Shown: positions 40,982 through 49,477 of the stretch, piece after piece
Numbering within the stretch: the first letter of the stretch is position 1
Layout of the letters: each line of letters opens with the position of its first letter
Assembly (NCBI GenBank): GCA_945952225.1
Contig: CAMFHP010000009.1
Location: 56,329 to 120,328, forward strand
Source: an uncultured Myxococcaceae bacterium
Lineage (GTDB): Bacteria > Myxococcota_A > Polyangia > Polyangiales > Ga0077539
DNA: 64,000 nucleotides
Direction of reading: 5' to 3'
Made by a program: the position numbers and the translations under genes
The notes under the pieces: generated by a model
The model's database searches: none
What the model saw: the letters and a program-made list of their open reading frames with translations, nothing else
Told to the model about the DNA's origin: nothing

Positions 40982-41389
40982 TCACTCCGCGAAGCGCGCG
41001 AGGAGCTCGGCGGGTGTCCACACGGCGAAGCCGAGGTCCGTGGGGTAGTGGCGCCCGTTGCCCGTGACCACGGCGTCGGCGCTCCCCGCGAGGGCCACGT
41101 CGATGAACACGCGGTCATCGGCGTCGATCAACGGATGTTGCGTCGGCGACGCCACCATCACCCGCTCGCACCCGTCGAGAATGGTCGCCAGCAGCGCCTC
41201 GCGCCGCACGGGGTCGACCTTCGCGAACTTCTTCCGCGTGAGCACGTCGCGGTACTCTGCTTCGATGAACGCGTCGACCAGCACGACGGCCCCGCGCGAA
41301 CGCATCGCCCGCAGCGCGCGGTCGGGCGTGCGGCCCGGCGTGAGCAGCGCGGAGACCAGCACGTTCGTGTCGACGACGAGACGCATCAC
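40982..41389 (-). CDS. PIN-domain protein (VapC-like, putative toxin family), no antitoxin seen
   Basis: 135 aa, the usual length. PIN RNases carry four acidic residues: here Asp in MRLVVDTNVLVSALL, Glu in AEYRDVLTR, Asp in DADDRVFID and Asp/His near AVVTGNGRHYP, so the fold and active site look complete. PIN toxins of this group cleave RNA, tRNA in several VapC cases. An antitoxin would normally be a small gene just upstream; the 95 bases to the antiporter gene hold none, so it is an orphan or has lost its partner. Start ATG 41389 or 41386. It is convergent with thg1. Confidence 0.85.
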   Translation of the reverse strand: MMRLVVDTNVLVSALLTPGRTPDRALRAMRSRGAVVLVDAFIEAEYRDVLTRKKFAKVDPVRREALLATILDGCERVMVASPTQHPLIDADDRVFIDVALAGSADAVVTGNGRHYPTDLGFAVWTPAELLARFAE

Positions 41390-41484
41390 ACGGCCTCGGC
41401 GACTACACCACGCAGCGCACGCGACCGCGAGGACGCATTGACGTCGGCCCCGCCCCCCACCATGCGCAGAGGTCCGAGGTGACG

Positions 41485-42681
41485 ATGCCCGACCTGTCGA
41501 TGACGAAGGAGACCCAGCTCGTGCTCGCGGTGATCGCGCTCTTCGCGGTGCCCCGCGTGCTCCAGCGTTTTCGCATCCCCGCGGCGCTGAGCGCGCTGGG
41601 CCTCGGCGCGGTGCTGGGCATCGGGTTCCACGCGTTTCACGAGGGGGCCACGGTGCCGCTGCTCGCGAGCTTCGGCATCGTCTCGCTCTTTCTCTACGCG
41701 GGCCTCGAGGTCGACCCCCACGAGCTCCGTCGCTGCCGCACGCTCATCGCGCAGCACCTCGGCGTGCAGGCCGCGCTCCTCGTCGCGGTCACCTTCGCGG
41801 CGCGCGCCCTCTTCGCCCTCGACGCGCGGGCCGCGGTGCTCTTCGCGCTCGCGCTGCTCACGCCCTCGACGGGCTTCATCCTCGACTCGCTCGGCGGCTT
41901 CGGCCTCTCGATCGAGCACCGCTCGCACGTGCGCGCCCTCGCCATCGCGTCGGAGATCGTCGCGCTCGCCGTGCTGTTCTTCACGGTGAAATCGTCGCAC
42001 GCGCCCTCGCTCGGACTCTCCGCCGCGGCCCTCGTCGCGATGGTCGTGGGGCTGCCCGTGGTGTTCCGCGTGTTCGGCGAGCGCATCCTCCCGCACGCGC
42101 CGCGGTCGGAGTTCTCGTTCCTCGTCGTGACCGCGGTGGTGTGCGCGTACATCACCCGCGAGCTCGGGGTGTACTACCTCGTCGGCGCCTTCGTGGTGGG
42201 CGTCACGGCGGTGCGCATGCGCGAGGCGCTCCCGGCCCTCGGCGCCGCGCACACGCTCGAAGCCATCGCGAGCTTCGCGTCGTTCTTCATCCCCTTCTAT
42301 TTCTTCAAGGCCGGACTGCACCTCCAGGCCTCGGATTTTTCTCCCCGCGCCGTGGGTCTGGGCCTCGCGTTCTCCGCGGTGATCGTGCCGCTCAAGGTCG
42401 TGACCGTCGCCCTGCACCGCCGCGCCACGCTCCGCGAGCCCGTGCGCGAGGGCGCCCGCGTGGGCCTCACGCTCGTGCCCACGCTGGTGTTCACCATCGT
42501 GATCGCCGACATCCTCCGCGAGCGCTACGCGCTGCCCGCGCACCTCTACGGCGCGCTCATGGTGTTCACCCTCACGAACACGCTCGTGCCGGGCTTCGCG
42601 CTGCGTCCCTCGACCGCGTCGGCCTCGTCGGCTGTGCCTCGCGCGTCGTCGCCGCCCGCCGTCGCTCAGCCGTCGCCGTAG
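41485..42681 (+). CDS. Cation:proton antiporter, CPA2 family (Kef/NapA type)
   Basis: 398 aa from ATG 41485, which has GAGG five bases upstream (GTG 41479 would add two residues). About 11-12 hydrophobic helices. The family features are visible: an early FGIVSLFLYAGLEVD helix and the transport-site helix with LTPSTGFILDSLG. There is no regulatory TrkA-N domain and no RCK domain, unlike KefB or KefC, so probably a Na+/H+ or K+/H+ exchanger. The Ser/Ala/Pro tail is disordered. It overlaps the next, convergent gene by 16 bp. Confidence 0.88.
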   Translation: MPDLSMTKETQLVLAVIALFAVPRVLQRFRIPAALSALGLGAVLGIGFHAFHEGATVPLLASFGIVSLFLYAGLEVDPHELRRCRTLIAQHLGVQAALLVAVTFAARALFALDARAAVLFALALLTPSTGFILDSLGGFGLSIEHRSHVRALAIASEIVALAVLFFTVKSSHAPSLGLSAAALVAMVVGLPVVFRVFGERILPHAPRSEFSFLVVTAVVCAYITRELGVYYLVGAFVVGVTAVRMREALPALGAAHTLEAIASFASFFIPFYFFKAGLHLQASDFSPRAVGLGLAFSAVIVPLKVVTVALHRRATLREPVREGARVGLTLVPTLVFTIVIADILRERYALPAHLYGALMVFTLTNTLVPGFALRPSTASASSAVPRASSPPAVAQPSP

Positions 42682-43217
42682 CGCACCGAGAGCTCTCCGT
42701 GCAGCACGCGGTCGATGGCCCGACGGCTCGCGACGAGGGGCCACCAGTCGTACAGAAGCGCCTCCAACGGACGCCACAGCGCGACCCATCCCATGATCAC
42801 CAGGCCCTCGCGCACGATCTGGCGCAGGTGGCCTTCGGGCATCACCGACACCACCTCGGCGAGCGAGAGGAAGCCCACCAGCAACACCGCGCCCAGCGTC
42901 ATCTGGAAGCGCGTCGACCGCGCGTGGGCCTGGAGCTGCCGCTGCACGCGCTCGCGCTCCCAGGTCATCTGCGCGCGCACGGCGTCGGTGAGGGCGCGCG
43001 TCGTGTCGTCGTCGGAGGCCTCGGCCACCACGCGGATCACCACGCGCAACGGGGCGCCCCGCGGCGCGGCGCGCACGGCGTCGAGGAGCCACGCGGTCGC
43101 CTCGTCGTCGATGCGTTGCGCGCGAAACGACGTGGCCTCGTGGCGCACGAGGAGCTGCCCCGCGTGTGCGACGCGGAGCTCGATGGTCGCCGTGTCGTGG
43201 TGCATGCGCGTCTGCAC
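42666..43217 (-). CDS. Small membrane protein of unknown function
   Basis: 183 aa from GTG 43217; ATG 43205 is an alternative. The first 90 residues are beta-rich and soluble (IELRVAHAGQLLVRHEA), followed by a charged helix, then two hydrophobic helices around residues 107-124 and 140-155, and a soluble tail ending GELSVRYGDG. No family recognised. It overlaps the antiporter gene by 16 bp, tail to tail. Confidence 0.65.
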   Translation of the reverse strand: MQTRMHHDTATIELRVAHAGQLLVRHEATSFRAQRIDDEATAWLLDAVRAAPRGAPLRVVIRVVAEASDDDTTRALTDAVRAQMTWERERVQRQLQAHARSTRFQMTLGAVLLVGFLSLAEVVSVMPEGHLRQIVREGLVIMGWVALWRPLEALLYDWWPLVASRRAIDRVLHGELSVRYGDG

Positions 43218-43238
43218 GGTACCGTCGGCGTGCGGAGA

Positions 43239-44168
43239 TCAGTAGCCCGCGTCGGGGTCGACGAGTCCGCCCACGGCGAGGCCCGCGTCGAGGCGCGCGA
43301 ACTTCTCGACCATCTGCGCCGCGCACGCTTCGGGAATCGACCGCGCCGCGATGTGCGGGGTGATCGTGACGGCGGGGTGCGTCCACCAGGGGCTCTGCGC
43401 GTCGAGGGGCTCGCGCTCGAACACGTCGAGCACCGCGTGGGCGAGATGGCCCGCCTCGAGGAGCGCGCGAAGGTCGTCGTCGACCACGTGGGCGCCGCGC
43501 GCGAGGTTCACGAAGGTCGCGCCGCGGGGCATCCACCCGAGCACCTCGCGGTCGAAGAGCGCGCGCGTCGCGTCGGTGAGGGGCAGGAGATTCACCGCCA
43601 CCATGGCCGTCGAGAGCGCCTCGCGGAGCCCCTCGCGACCGGCGAAGCAGCGCACGCCCTCGATGGCGCGCAGTCGTCGCGACCAGCCCTGCACGGGGTA
43701 GCCGAAGTCGGCGAGGGCGCGGGCCACGGGGCCGCCGAGCGCGCCGAGTCCGAGCACGGCGACGGGCATCGCAGCGCGCGCGATCACGGGGTGCTTCTCC
43801 CAGCGCGACGACCGTTGCTGCGCGGCGTAGGTGTGCGCGCGACGCTGCGTGGAGAGGGCCGCGAGCATCGCGCACTCGACCATCTGATCGGCCATGCCCG
43901 CGTCTTCAATGCGCACCACGGGAACGCCCCGCAATGCATCGAGCACGGGCGCGAGGTGGTCGACGCCGGCGCCGAGGGAGAACACCGCGCGCACCGGTCC
44001 CAGGGCCGCGAGCCACGCGCGCGAGGGGGCCCACACCGCCGCGAAATCACAGCCGCGGCCGTCGGGCGTGTCGAGCACCTCGACGCCGGGAACGAGCGCT
44101 TCGAAGGCCGCGCGCCACGGGGCCACGTCGCCGCCGCCCGCACACACGATCACGCGCCGCACGCTCAT
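43239..44168 (-). CDS. D-2-hydroxyacid dehydrogenase, glyoxylate/hydroxypyruvate reductase A type
   Basis: 309 aa. NAD(P)-binding Rossmann motif LGLGALGGPVARALADFGY, with the GWSRR end of the beta strand suggesting NADPH; substrate Arg in NLARGAHVVDDDL; catalytic Glu in FEREPL; catalytic His in TITPHIAARS. The short N-terminal half and the HIAARS ending match GhrA-like reductases, which reduce glyoxylate and hydroxypyruvate. Start ATG 44168 overlaps the stop of the upstream membrane-protein gene (ATGA). The metabolic partner is not seen nearby. Confidence 0.93.
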   Translation of the reverse strand: MSVRRVIVCAGGGDVAPWRAAFEALVPGVEVLDTPDGRGCDFAAVWAPSRAWLAALGPVRAVFSLGAGVDHLAPVLDALRGVPVVRIEDAGMADQMVECAMLAALSTQRRAHTYAAQQRSSRWEKHPVIARAAMPVAVLGLGALGGPVARALADFGYPVQGWSRRLRAIEGVRCFAGREGLREALSTAMVAVNLLPLTDATRALFDREVLGWMPRGATFVNLARGAHVVDDDLRALLEAGHLAHAVLDVFEREPLDAQSPWWTHPAVTITPHIAARSIPEACAAQMVEKFARLDAGLAVGGLVDPDAGY

Positions 44169-44827
44169 CGCGCCCCGCACACGCCGAGCTTCGGCGCGCG
44201 ACGGCGCCACGCCCACACGCCCGCGGCGACGACCAGCACGAGCGACAGCGCGAGGGCCCACGTGGTCGCGGGCACGGAGACCATCCAGTCGAAGAGGCGC
44301 GGGCCGAAGTACGCCGTCGCGAGGAGCGGGAGCACGTAGCCCGCGAGCGATCCCCAGAAGTGCGTCGCGAAGGAGACCCGCGAGACGCCGAAGAAGGCGT
44401 GAAGCAGCGGAGGCATCCAGAAGACGAGCCGCAGGGTGAACACCGTCGCGAAGGCCCGGCGTTCGAGGGCTTCGTCGTAGGCGCGAAAGCGCGCGGGGAT
44501 GCGCGCGGCGACCCACTCGCGGGCCACGAAGCGCGCGAAGAGAAAGCCCACCACGCTCGCGGCCATGGTGCCCGCCATCGAGAGCGCGAAGGCCACGGGC
44601 CACGACCAGATCATCGGCGCCACGAGGATGAACACCGTGCCCGGCACGCCGAAGGGCTGGAGCGCGGCGTAGGCGAGCACGAAGGCGGCGTAGCCCCACG
44701 GGCCCAGCGCGAGGAGCGTCTGGCGCGCGGCGGCGGCGCTGGCGAAATGCGCGAAGACGCCGAGGCGCCACGCGACCGCGAGGGCCGTGAGCACGGTGGC
44801 GACGAGCGCGAGGCGGGCGTTGCGCAT
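44165..44827 (-). CDS. TVP38/TMEM64 (VTT-domain) membrane protein
   Basis: 220 aa with five or six helices. The conserved VTT motif region is present: GVPGTVFILVAPMIW and LFARFVAREW with the Gly-rich loop, followed by a FTLRLVFWMPPLLHAFFGVS block. Proteins of this superfamily include DedA and TMEM41B, some of which move lipids across membranes. Function here is otherwise unknown. It is translationally coupled to the downstream reductase. Confidence 0.9.
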   Translation of the reverse strand: MRNARLALVATVLTALAVAWRLGVFAHFASAAAARQTLLALGPWGYAAFVLAYAALQPFGVPGTVFILVAPMIWSWPVAFALSMAGTMAASVVGFLFARFVAREWVAARIPARFRAYDEALERRAFATVFTLRLVFWMPPLLHAFFGVSRVSFATHFWGSLAGYVLPLLATAYFGPRLFDWMVSVPATTWALALSLVLVVAAGVWAWRRRAPKLGVCGAR

Positions 44828-44869
44828 CGGGCGGCGAGTGTGCCCGATGCGCGTCGGTACGTCAGTCGG

Positions 44870-45574
44870 TCAGAGCAGGGTCATCATCTCGAAGATGATC
44901 GCGTCGCTCGGGCGCGTGCGGTCGTTGTCGAGCTTGTAGCCCGCGATGAGCGCCACGTCGCCGATGTTGAACTGCACCGCGGGGATGAACGCGCCGAGCG
45001 CGTGGTTGCCCGAGTACCAGTCGGCCACGATCCAGAACCAGTCGGTGATCGGCTGCTCGACGCCCACCATCGCCGCGACGGGCGTCTGGCCGTAGCCGAA
45101 GAGCTCTTCGGAGCCGTAGCTCACGCCCGCGGTGATGCGCGTGTGCAGCCGTGGGATGCGAAAGCTCCCGTGCGCGTAGCCCCAACCGCCAACGGATCGA
45201 CGGTCGAGGGAGAAGAGCGCCGATGCGCCGACGGTGGCGCGGAGCTCCCACGCGGGGAGGCGGTGTTCGAGGATGGGCACCACCCACTTGAGACCCGCGC
45301 CCAGCGAGAGCTCGCCCGAGCGCGGCGCCGAGAGACCCGTGAGCGAGAGCGAAGCTTCGACATGGTCGCTCACGCCGTAGGTGATGAACGAGAAGCTGTT
45401 CCAGGCGACGGGTTGTTTGAACAGCAGGGCCTGCGACTCGTGCGTGAGCGCGAAGCGTCCGCGGGGGGTGGTCTCTGCGTTCGGAATGCCCACGATGAGC
45501 GATTGCGCCGCACCCCCGGCAGGCCATGCCAGGCAGGCCGCGAGCACGAGTGATCGAAGAGCGTTCACGGTCAT
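44870..45574 (-). CDS. Predicted outer-membrane beta-barrel protein
   Basis: 234 aa. Signal peptide (about 1-23, ending GGAAQ), then repeated short beta strands with alternating hydrophobic residues (HVEASLSLTGLSAP, WELRATVGASALF, TRITAGVSYGSEE), ending in hydrophobic MMTLL. This pattern is a barrel of eight to ten strands. No further family identified. Start ATG 45574 preferred because the signal follows at once. A separate gene follows 92 bp upstream on the same strand. Confidence 0.78.
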   Translation of the reverse strand: MTVNALRSLVLAACLAWPAGGAAQSLIVGIPNAETTPRGRFALTHESQALLFKQPVAWNSFSFITYGVSDHVEASLSLTGLSAPRSGELSLGAGLKWVVPILEHRLPAWELRATVGASALFSLDRRSVGGWGYAHGSFRIPRLHTRITAGVSYGSEELFGYGQTPVAAMVGVEQPITDWFWIVADWYSGNHALGAFIPAVQFNIGDVALIAGYKLDNDRTRPSDAIIFEMMTLL

Positions 45575-45666
45575 TGCGATGTGTCCTTTTGCGTCTCGCG
45601 GGCCGCAATTTGCGACACGCGAGCGCGTTCCAGACCCTCGCCTGTGCAGCGTCGATGCCGCGGACT

Positions 45667-47379
45667 TCAGCGCCGCGGAAACAGCGTGAAGACCGCGCGC
45701 ACCGTGGATCCCGAGACGGCCGCGCGGGTGTAGCCGCGCACCGCGACCCCCTCGGCGTTGAAGATCGCCTGGAGCTGCGCCTCCACGTCGAACAGCACCT
45801 CGGGCGGACCCTCGACACGCACGTCGACCAGGCCCGCCGCGCGGAGCCGCGCGAGGGGCAGCAGCGCCGGGTTCACCTGCACGCGCACCATGCCCCCGAG
45901 GAACGAAGCACCGATCACCACCTCGACCTGCACGGGCTCGACCTCGACGCGCGGCACCGCCACCTGCACGCCCACGCGCGGCGGCGTCACGGCGTACACC
46001 GGGATCGACGGCTGCGGCGGCGGCGGAGGAGGAGGAGGCGGCGGCGGACGCGGCGGCAGCGGCACCGAGGGCGCTTCCGGCGCGCTGCAACGGTACGGAC
46101 GGCCCTGCGCGGGGGCCCACGCATCGCCCGCCGCGCCGGGGAGCGAGCCGTACGCGATGTCGAGGCCGAAGAGCAGCGCGCTCATCACGTCGTTGCTCTC
46201 ACCGAGTCCGCGCCGGTAGTGCATGCCGAGCGACACACCGACCCCACAGCCCGCGAAGTGCACGCCGAGTCCGACCTGACCGACGGGGCCGCTCTCGAAG
46301 TCGCGCGGGGTGGTGCCGTAGGCGAACTGGTAGCCCGCGAGGCCTTCGAGAAAGAGCGGCGCGACGGCGTTGAAGCGCACGCGCAGTCCGCCCATGCCGC
46401 TGAACGTGAGCAGGTCGGCGCCGCGGAGGCCCGCGAGGTAGGCCATGTCGGCCTGCACGCGGGGCTCGATCCAGCGGTTGAGCGGGAGCCCGAAGGTGAC
46501 CGCGCCGCCGGGCATGAGCGCCGCGCCGCCGTTGCCGCCCCAGCGGATGCCCACGAGGTACCAGCGCACGCCGAAGTTGTAGTGAACGCCCGCGGGACGC
46601 GCGGGGGTCGCGAGGTCACGGGGCTCGGGGGTGGCGCCTTCGGCCTGCCAGCGCGCCGAGAGCGTGAGCGTGCGGAAGGCCGACGCGTCGGCGAGGCCCT
46701 GCTGCGCCGCGAGCACGAGCCCGATCTGCCCTGCCATGTTGTCGCCGAGGAGCGCGCCGATCTGACGGCCCACGGCGGCGCGCACGAAGGGGCCGCCGGG
46801 TGACGATCCGTTGGGCACGAAGGACCAGCCCACGTCGCCTTCGAGGAGCCACGCGGCGCGATCGACGTCGTCGTTCCAGAGGCGCACGCGCGGGCCCACG
46901 GAGACGAGGTGCGCGCTGAGGTTGGGCTCGTCGACGTCGTCGGCGAGGTCTTCGTCGGGACCGTCGGCGCCCGCGTCCGTGGCGCTCACGAACTGGTACC
47001 GCAGCCCGAGCCCGAAGGAGCGCGCGGGGAACCACGTTCCCTCGGCGCCGAACACGAAGACCGAGTGCGTGAGCGGGTTCGCGGCGTCGGCGTAGCCCGT
47101 GCCCACATCGAGCGTGAAGGCCAGGTTGGGCGCCGTGCCCGCGCGCCACGGAGGACGACACGTGTAGCGCTGTCCCGGCGACGGTCGCGGCGTTCCCTCG
47201 GGGCACACGGGCAGCCCGCGGAGCGATCCCAGCGAGGGCTCCGGCGGCACGTACGGACGCACGCTCGGGGTCACCGGCGTGAGCGACGGCGAGGCCGCCA
47301 TGGTCTGCGCCCACACGCCTCCGGGCGCCGCGAGCACGACCCCCGCGACGACCCACCCACTCACTCGCAATGACGGCAT
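45667..47379 (-). CDS. Predicted outer-membrane protein with a polyproline linker
   Basis: 570 aa. Signal peptide (ending GVWAQT), a beta-barrel-like stretch (about 90-410) with many strands (LAFTLDVGTGYADAA, FGLGLRYQFVS, AHLVSVGPRVRLW), a Cys near 425 and a PPRPPPPPPPPPPPQP linker at about 430-445, then a 120-residue C-terminal beta/alpha domain that could bind peptidoglycan or another partner but lacks the OmpA motif. ATG at 47379. It is divergent from the RluA-family gene. Confidence 0.78.
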   Translation of the reverse strand: MPSLRVSGWVVAGVVLAAPGGVWAQTMAASPSLTPVTPSVRPYVPPEPSLGSLRGLPVCPEGTPRPSPGQRYTCRPPWRAGTAPNLAFTLDVGTGYADAANPLTHSVFVFGAEGTWFPARSFGLGLRYQFVSATDAGADGPDEDLADDVDEPNLSAHLVSVGPRVRLWNDDVDRAAWLLEGDVGWSFVPNGSSPGGPFVRAAVGRQIGALLGDNMAGQIGLVLAAQQGLADASAFRTLTLSARWQAEGATPEPRDLATPARPAGVHYNFGVRWYLVGIRWGGNGGAALMPGGAVTFGLPLNRWIEPRVQADMAYLAGLRGADLLTFSGMGGLRVRFNAVAPLFLEGLAGYQFAYGTTPRDFESGPVGQVGLGVHFAGCGVGVSLGMHYRRGLGESNDVMSALLFGLDIAYGSLPGAAGDAWAPAQGRPYRCSAPEAPSVPLPPRPPPPPPPPPPPQPSIPVYAVTPPRVGVQVAVPRVEVEPVQVEVVIGASFLGGMVRVQVNPALLPLARLRAAGLVDVRVEGPPEVLFDVEAQLQAIFNAEGVAVRGYTRAAVSGSTVRAVFTLFPRR

Positions 47380-47424
47380 GGTGTTGCCTACGCACCATAC
47401 CCCGACCGTCATGACAGCCGACGC

Positions 47425-48123
47425 GTGACTTTCTCGACGGGCCCCTGCACAACGCCGCGCGCCGTGACGCTCCCCCTCCTCGACCGCGACGACGACGTGC
47501 TGGTGATCGACAAGCCCTCGGGGCTCCTCGTGCACAACTCGGAGTACACCCGCACGCGCGAAGAGACCGCCGTGGGCCTCGTGCGACGCGCCTGGGGCGA
47601 CGCGTGGGCGCCGGTGCACCGCCTCGACCGCGGCACGAGCGGGGCGCTGATCTTCGCGCGCGGCACCGACGCGATCCGCGCGTGGCAGGCGGCGCTCACG
47701 GAGGCCGAGAAGTTCTACCTGTGCCTCGTGCGCGGCGAGCTCCGCGCGGCCGTCGACGTCGACCACGCGCTCGACGACGAGCAGGGCGTACGCCGCGACG
47801 CGCGCAGCCGCATCGAGCCCATGTGGACGCTCCCCGACCCGCGCTGCTCCCTCGTGCGCGTGCAGGTCTTCACGGGGCGCACGCACCAGGTCCGTCGGCA
47901 CTGCGCCCACGTCTCGCATCCGGTGCTGGGCGACGCGAACTACGGCAAGGGCGCGCTCAACCGCGAGTACCGCGCGCGCTTCGGACTCGCGCGCCTCGCG
48001 CTCCACGCCGAGACGCTCACGGTCACCGACCCGCGCACGGGCACGCCCCGCACGTTCACGTCACCGATGCCGCCCGACCTCGCGGAGCCCATCGCGCGCA
48101 TCCGCGAGGCCGCGGGGATCTGA
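47425..48123 (+). CDS. RluA-family RNA pseudouridine synthase
   Basis: 232 aa from GTG 47425; GTG 47464 would fit the family length better and cannot be excluded. The catalytic Asp is in VHRLDRGTSGALIF, after the DDVLVIDKPSGLLVH start, with FTGRTHQVRRHCAHVSHPVLGD near the C-terminus. The absence of an S4 domain and the short length resemble TruC, which modifies U65 in tRNA-Asp, but the target is not certain. It ends 4 bp from the convergent patatin gene. Confidence 0.93.
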   Translation: MTFSTGPCTTPRAVTLPLLDRDDDVLVIDKPSGLLVHNSEYTRTREETAVGLVRRAWGDAWAPVHRLDRGTSGALIFARGTDAIRAWQAALTEAEKFYLCLVRGELRAAVDVDHALDDEQGVRRDARSRIEPMWTLPDPRCSLVRVQVFTGRTHQVRRHCAHVSHPVLGDANYGKGALNREYRARFGLARLALHAETLTVTDPRTGTPRTFTSPMPPDLAEPIARIREAAGI

Positions 48124-48127
48124 GCGC

Positions 48128-49309
48128 TCAGTCGCCCAGCGTGGGCGCGCTGTCGGAGAGTTCTACGCGGCGGTCGATGCGGTCCTCGTCGGGGAGCGCG
48201 AGCCACGCGGTGGCGACGTCGACGCCATCGGTCCACGCGCGTTCGAGGGTGTTGCGACGAAAGTCGAGGTAGTCGCCGATGCCCGCCGACGGACGCAGCG
48301 CCTTGAAGAGCGTGACGCTGTGAAAGGGCGCCTCGTCGCGGGCCTCGCGGTAGCCCTCGCGGGCCAGCACGTTGCGCGTGAGCAGCAGCGCGCGGTCGAC
48401 GTTGTAGGTGTTCTCGAGCACGGTGTCGGCGAGGCGGCCGAGGCTCTCCCCGAGCGTCGCGGGTGCCGGTGCCGGTCCCTCGGTGTTGGTCGATGCGGGC
48501 GCGGTGAGCACGGGCACGATGGCCGCGGCGTCGAGGGCCACCGCGGGCGCGAGGGGCGTGTTCACGAGCAGGCCGCCATCCCAGTACGCGCGGTCGCGCA
48601 GGGTCACCGCGGGGAACACCACGGGGATCGCCGCGCTCGCCACGAGCACCTCCACCGGGATCTCGCGTTCGACCACGTACACGTCGCGCCGCGCGTTCGA
48701 GGGCGCGCGCGTCACCCAGCGCACGGCCTCGCCGCGGGCCACGTCGACCACGCTCACCGCGAGCTCGTATCCCGGCTTCACGCGCACCGTCTCGCCGAAC
48801 ACGTCGCGGAGGCGTTTGCGCATGCGGTCGGTGTCGAAGAGGTGATCCGACGCAACCCCTTCGAGGAGCTTCTGCACGTCGCCGTAGCGTCGGGTGATCT
48901 CTTCGTCGACGAGGCGTGAGAGCAGCGCGCCCGTCCACGATCCGCCGTCGCGCGCGCGGTCGCGGAGGTCGTCCCACGCGCGCGGGTCGCGGAGCCATCG
49001 CCAGAGTGCGCTCGCGGTGATGCCGCCGACGCCGCGCGCGAGCGACGAGAACACCGCGTCGCGCGTGCGCACCGGAGGTTCGCGGGAGCACCCCATCCAG
49101 AAGGCCCTCATGTCGTCGGGGGTTCGCCCCGAGGCGAGAAACGCGGCGTTGATCGCGCCCGCCGAGGAGCCCGAGAACACCGTGGCGCGCTTGAACTCCG
49201 GGTGCTTCATCAGCGCCTCGCACACGCCCGCCTGGAACATCGCGCGCGCGCTTCCGCCCGAGAGCACCAGGGCCAGCGCGTCGGGGGCAGAGATCGTCTC
49301 GTCGCTCAT
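48128..49309 (-). CDS. Patatin-like phospholipase
   Basis: 393 aa. The oxyanion motif LSGGSARAMFQAG, the nucleophile elbow FSGSSAGAINAAF and the catalytic Asp in YWDGGLLVNTPL form the Ser-Asp dyad of patatins. No signal peptide, so it acts in the cytoplasm or is moved by another system. Bacterial patatins deacylate phospholipids. The C-terminal 90 residues are helical. It starts at ATG 49309, 168 bp from the divergent lipoprotein hydrolase. Confidence 0.92.
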   Translation of the reverse strand: MSDETISAPDALALVLSGGSARAMFQAGVCEALMKHPEFKRATVFSGSSAGAINAAFLASGRTPDDMRAFWMGCSREPPVRTRDAVFSSLARGVGGITASALWRWLRDPRAWDDLRDRARDGGSWTGALLSRLVDEEITRRYGDVQKLLEGVASDHLFDTDRMRKRLRDVFGETVRVKPGYELAVSVVDVARGEAVRWVTRAPSNARRDVYVVEREIPVEVLVASAAIPVVFPAVTLRDRAYWDGGLLVNTPLAPAVALDAAAIVPVLTAPASTNTEGPAPAPATLGESLGRLADTVLENTYNVDRALLLTRNVLAREGYREARDEAPFHSVTLFKALRPSAGIGDYLDFRRNTLERAWTDGVDVATAWLALPDEDRIDRRVELSDSAPTLGD

Positions 49310-49477
49310 GCGTCTCCGTGGAGTTCGAGGGATGGCATCCGCCGCGGCGAAGGGGCGCACCGGAAGGGTTCCGCGTCGCGCCCCGCAGTTCGCACCTCGC
49401 GGGGGAGGTGGTGAGCGTAGGCACTTCACGGCGCGCTGTCACGCCGCGCGCGACGGCCGTTGTGGTAGCGGTGGAGC

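Noticed and set aside
41390..41484. Possible antitoxin gene upstream of the PIN protein
   Set aside because: The 95 bases contain no small frame with a start and a plausible DNA-binding protein, and they also carry the antiporter's ribosome site.
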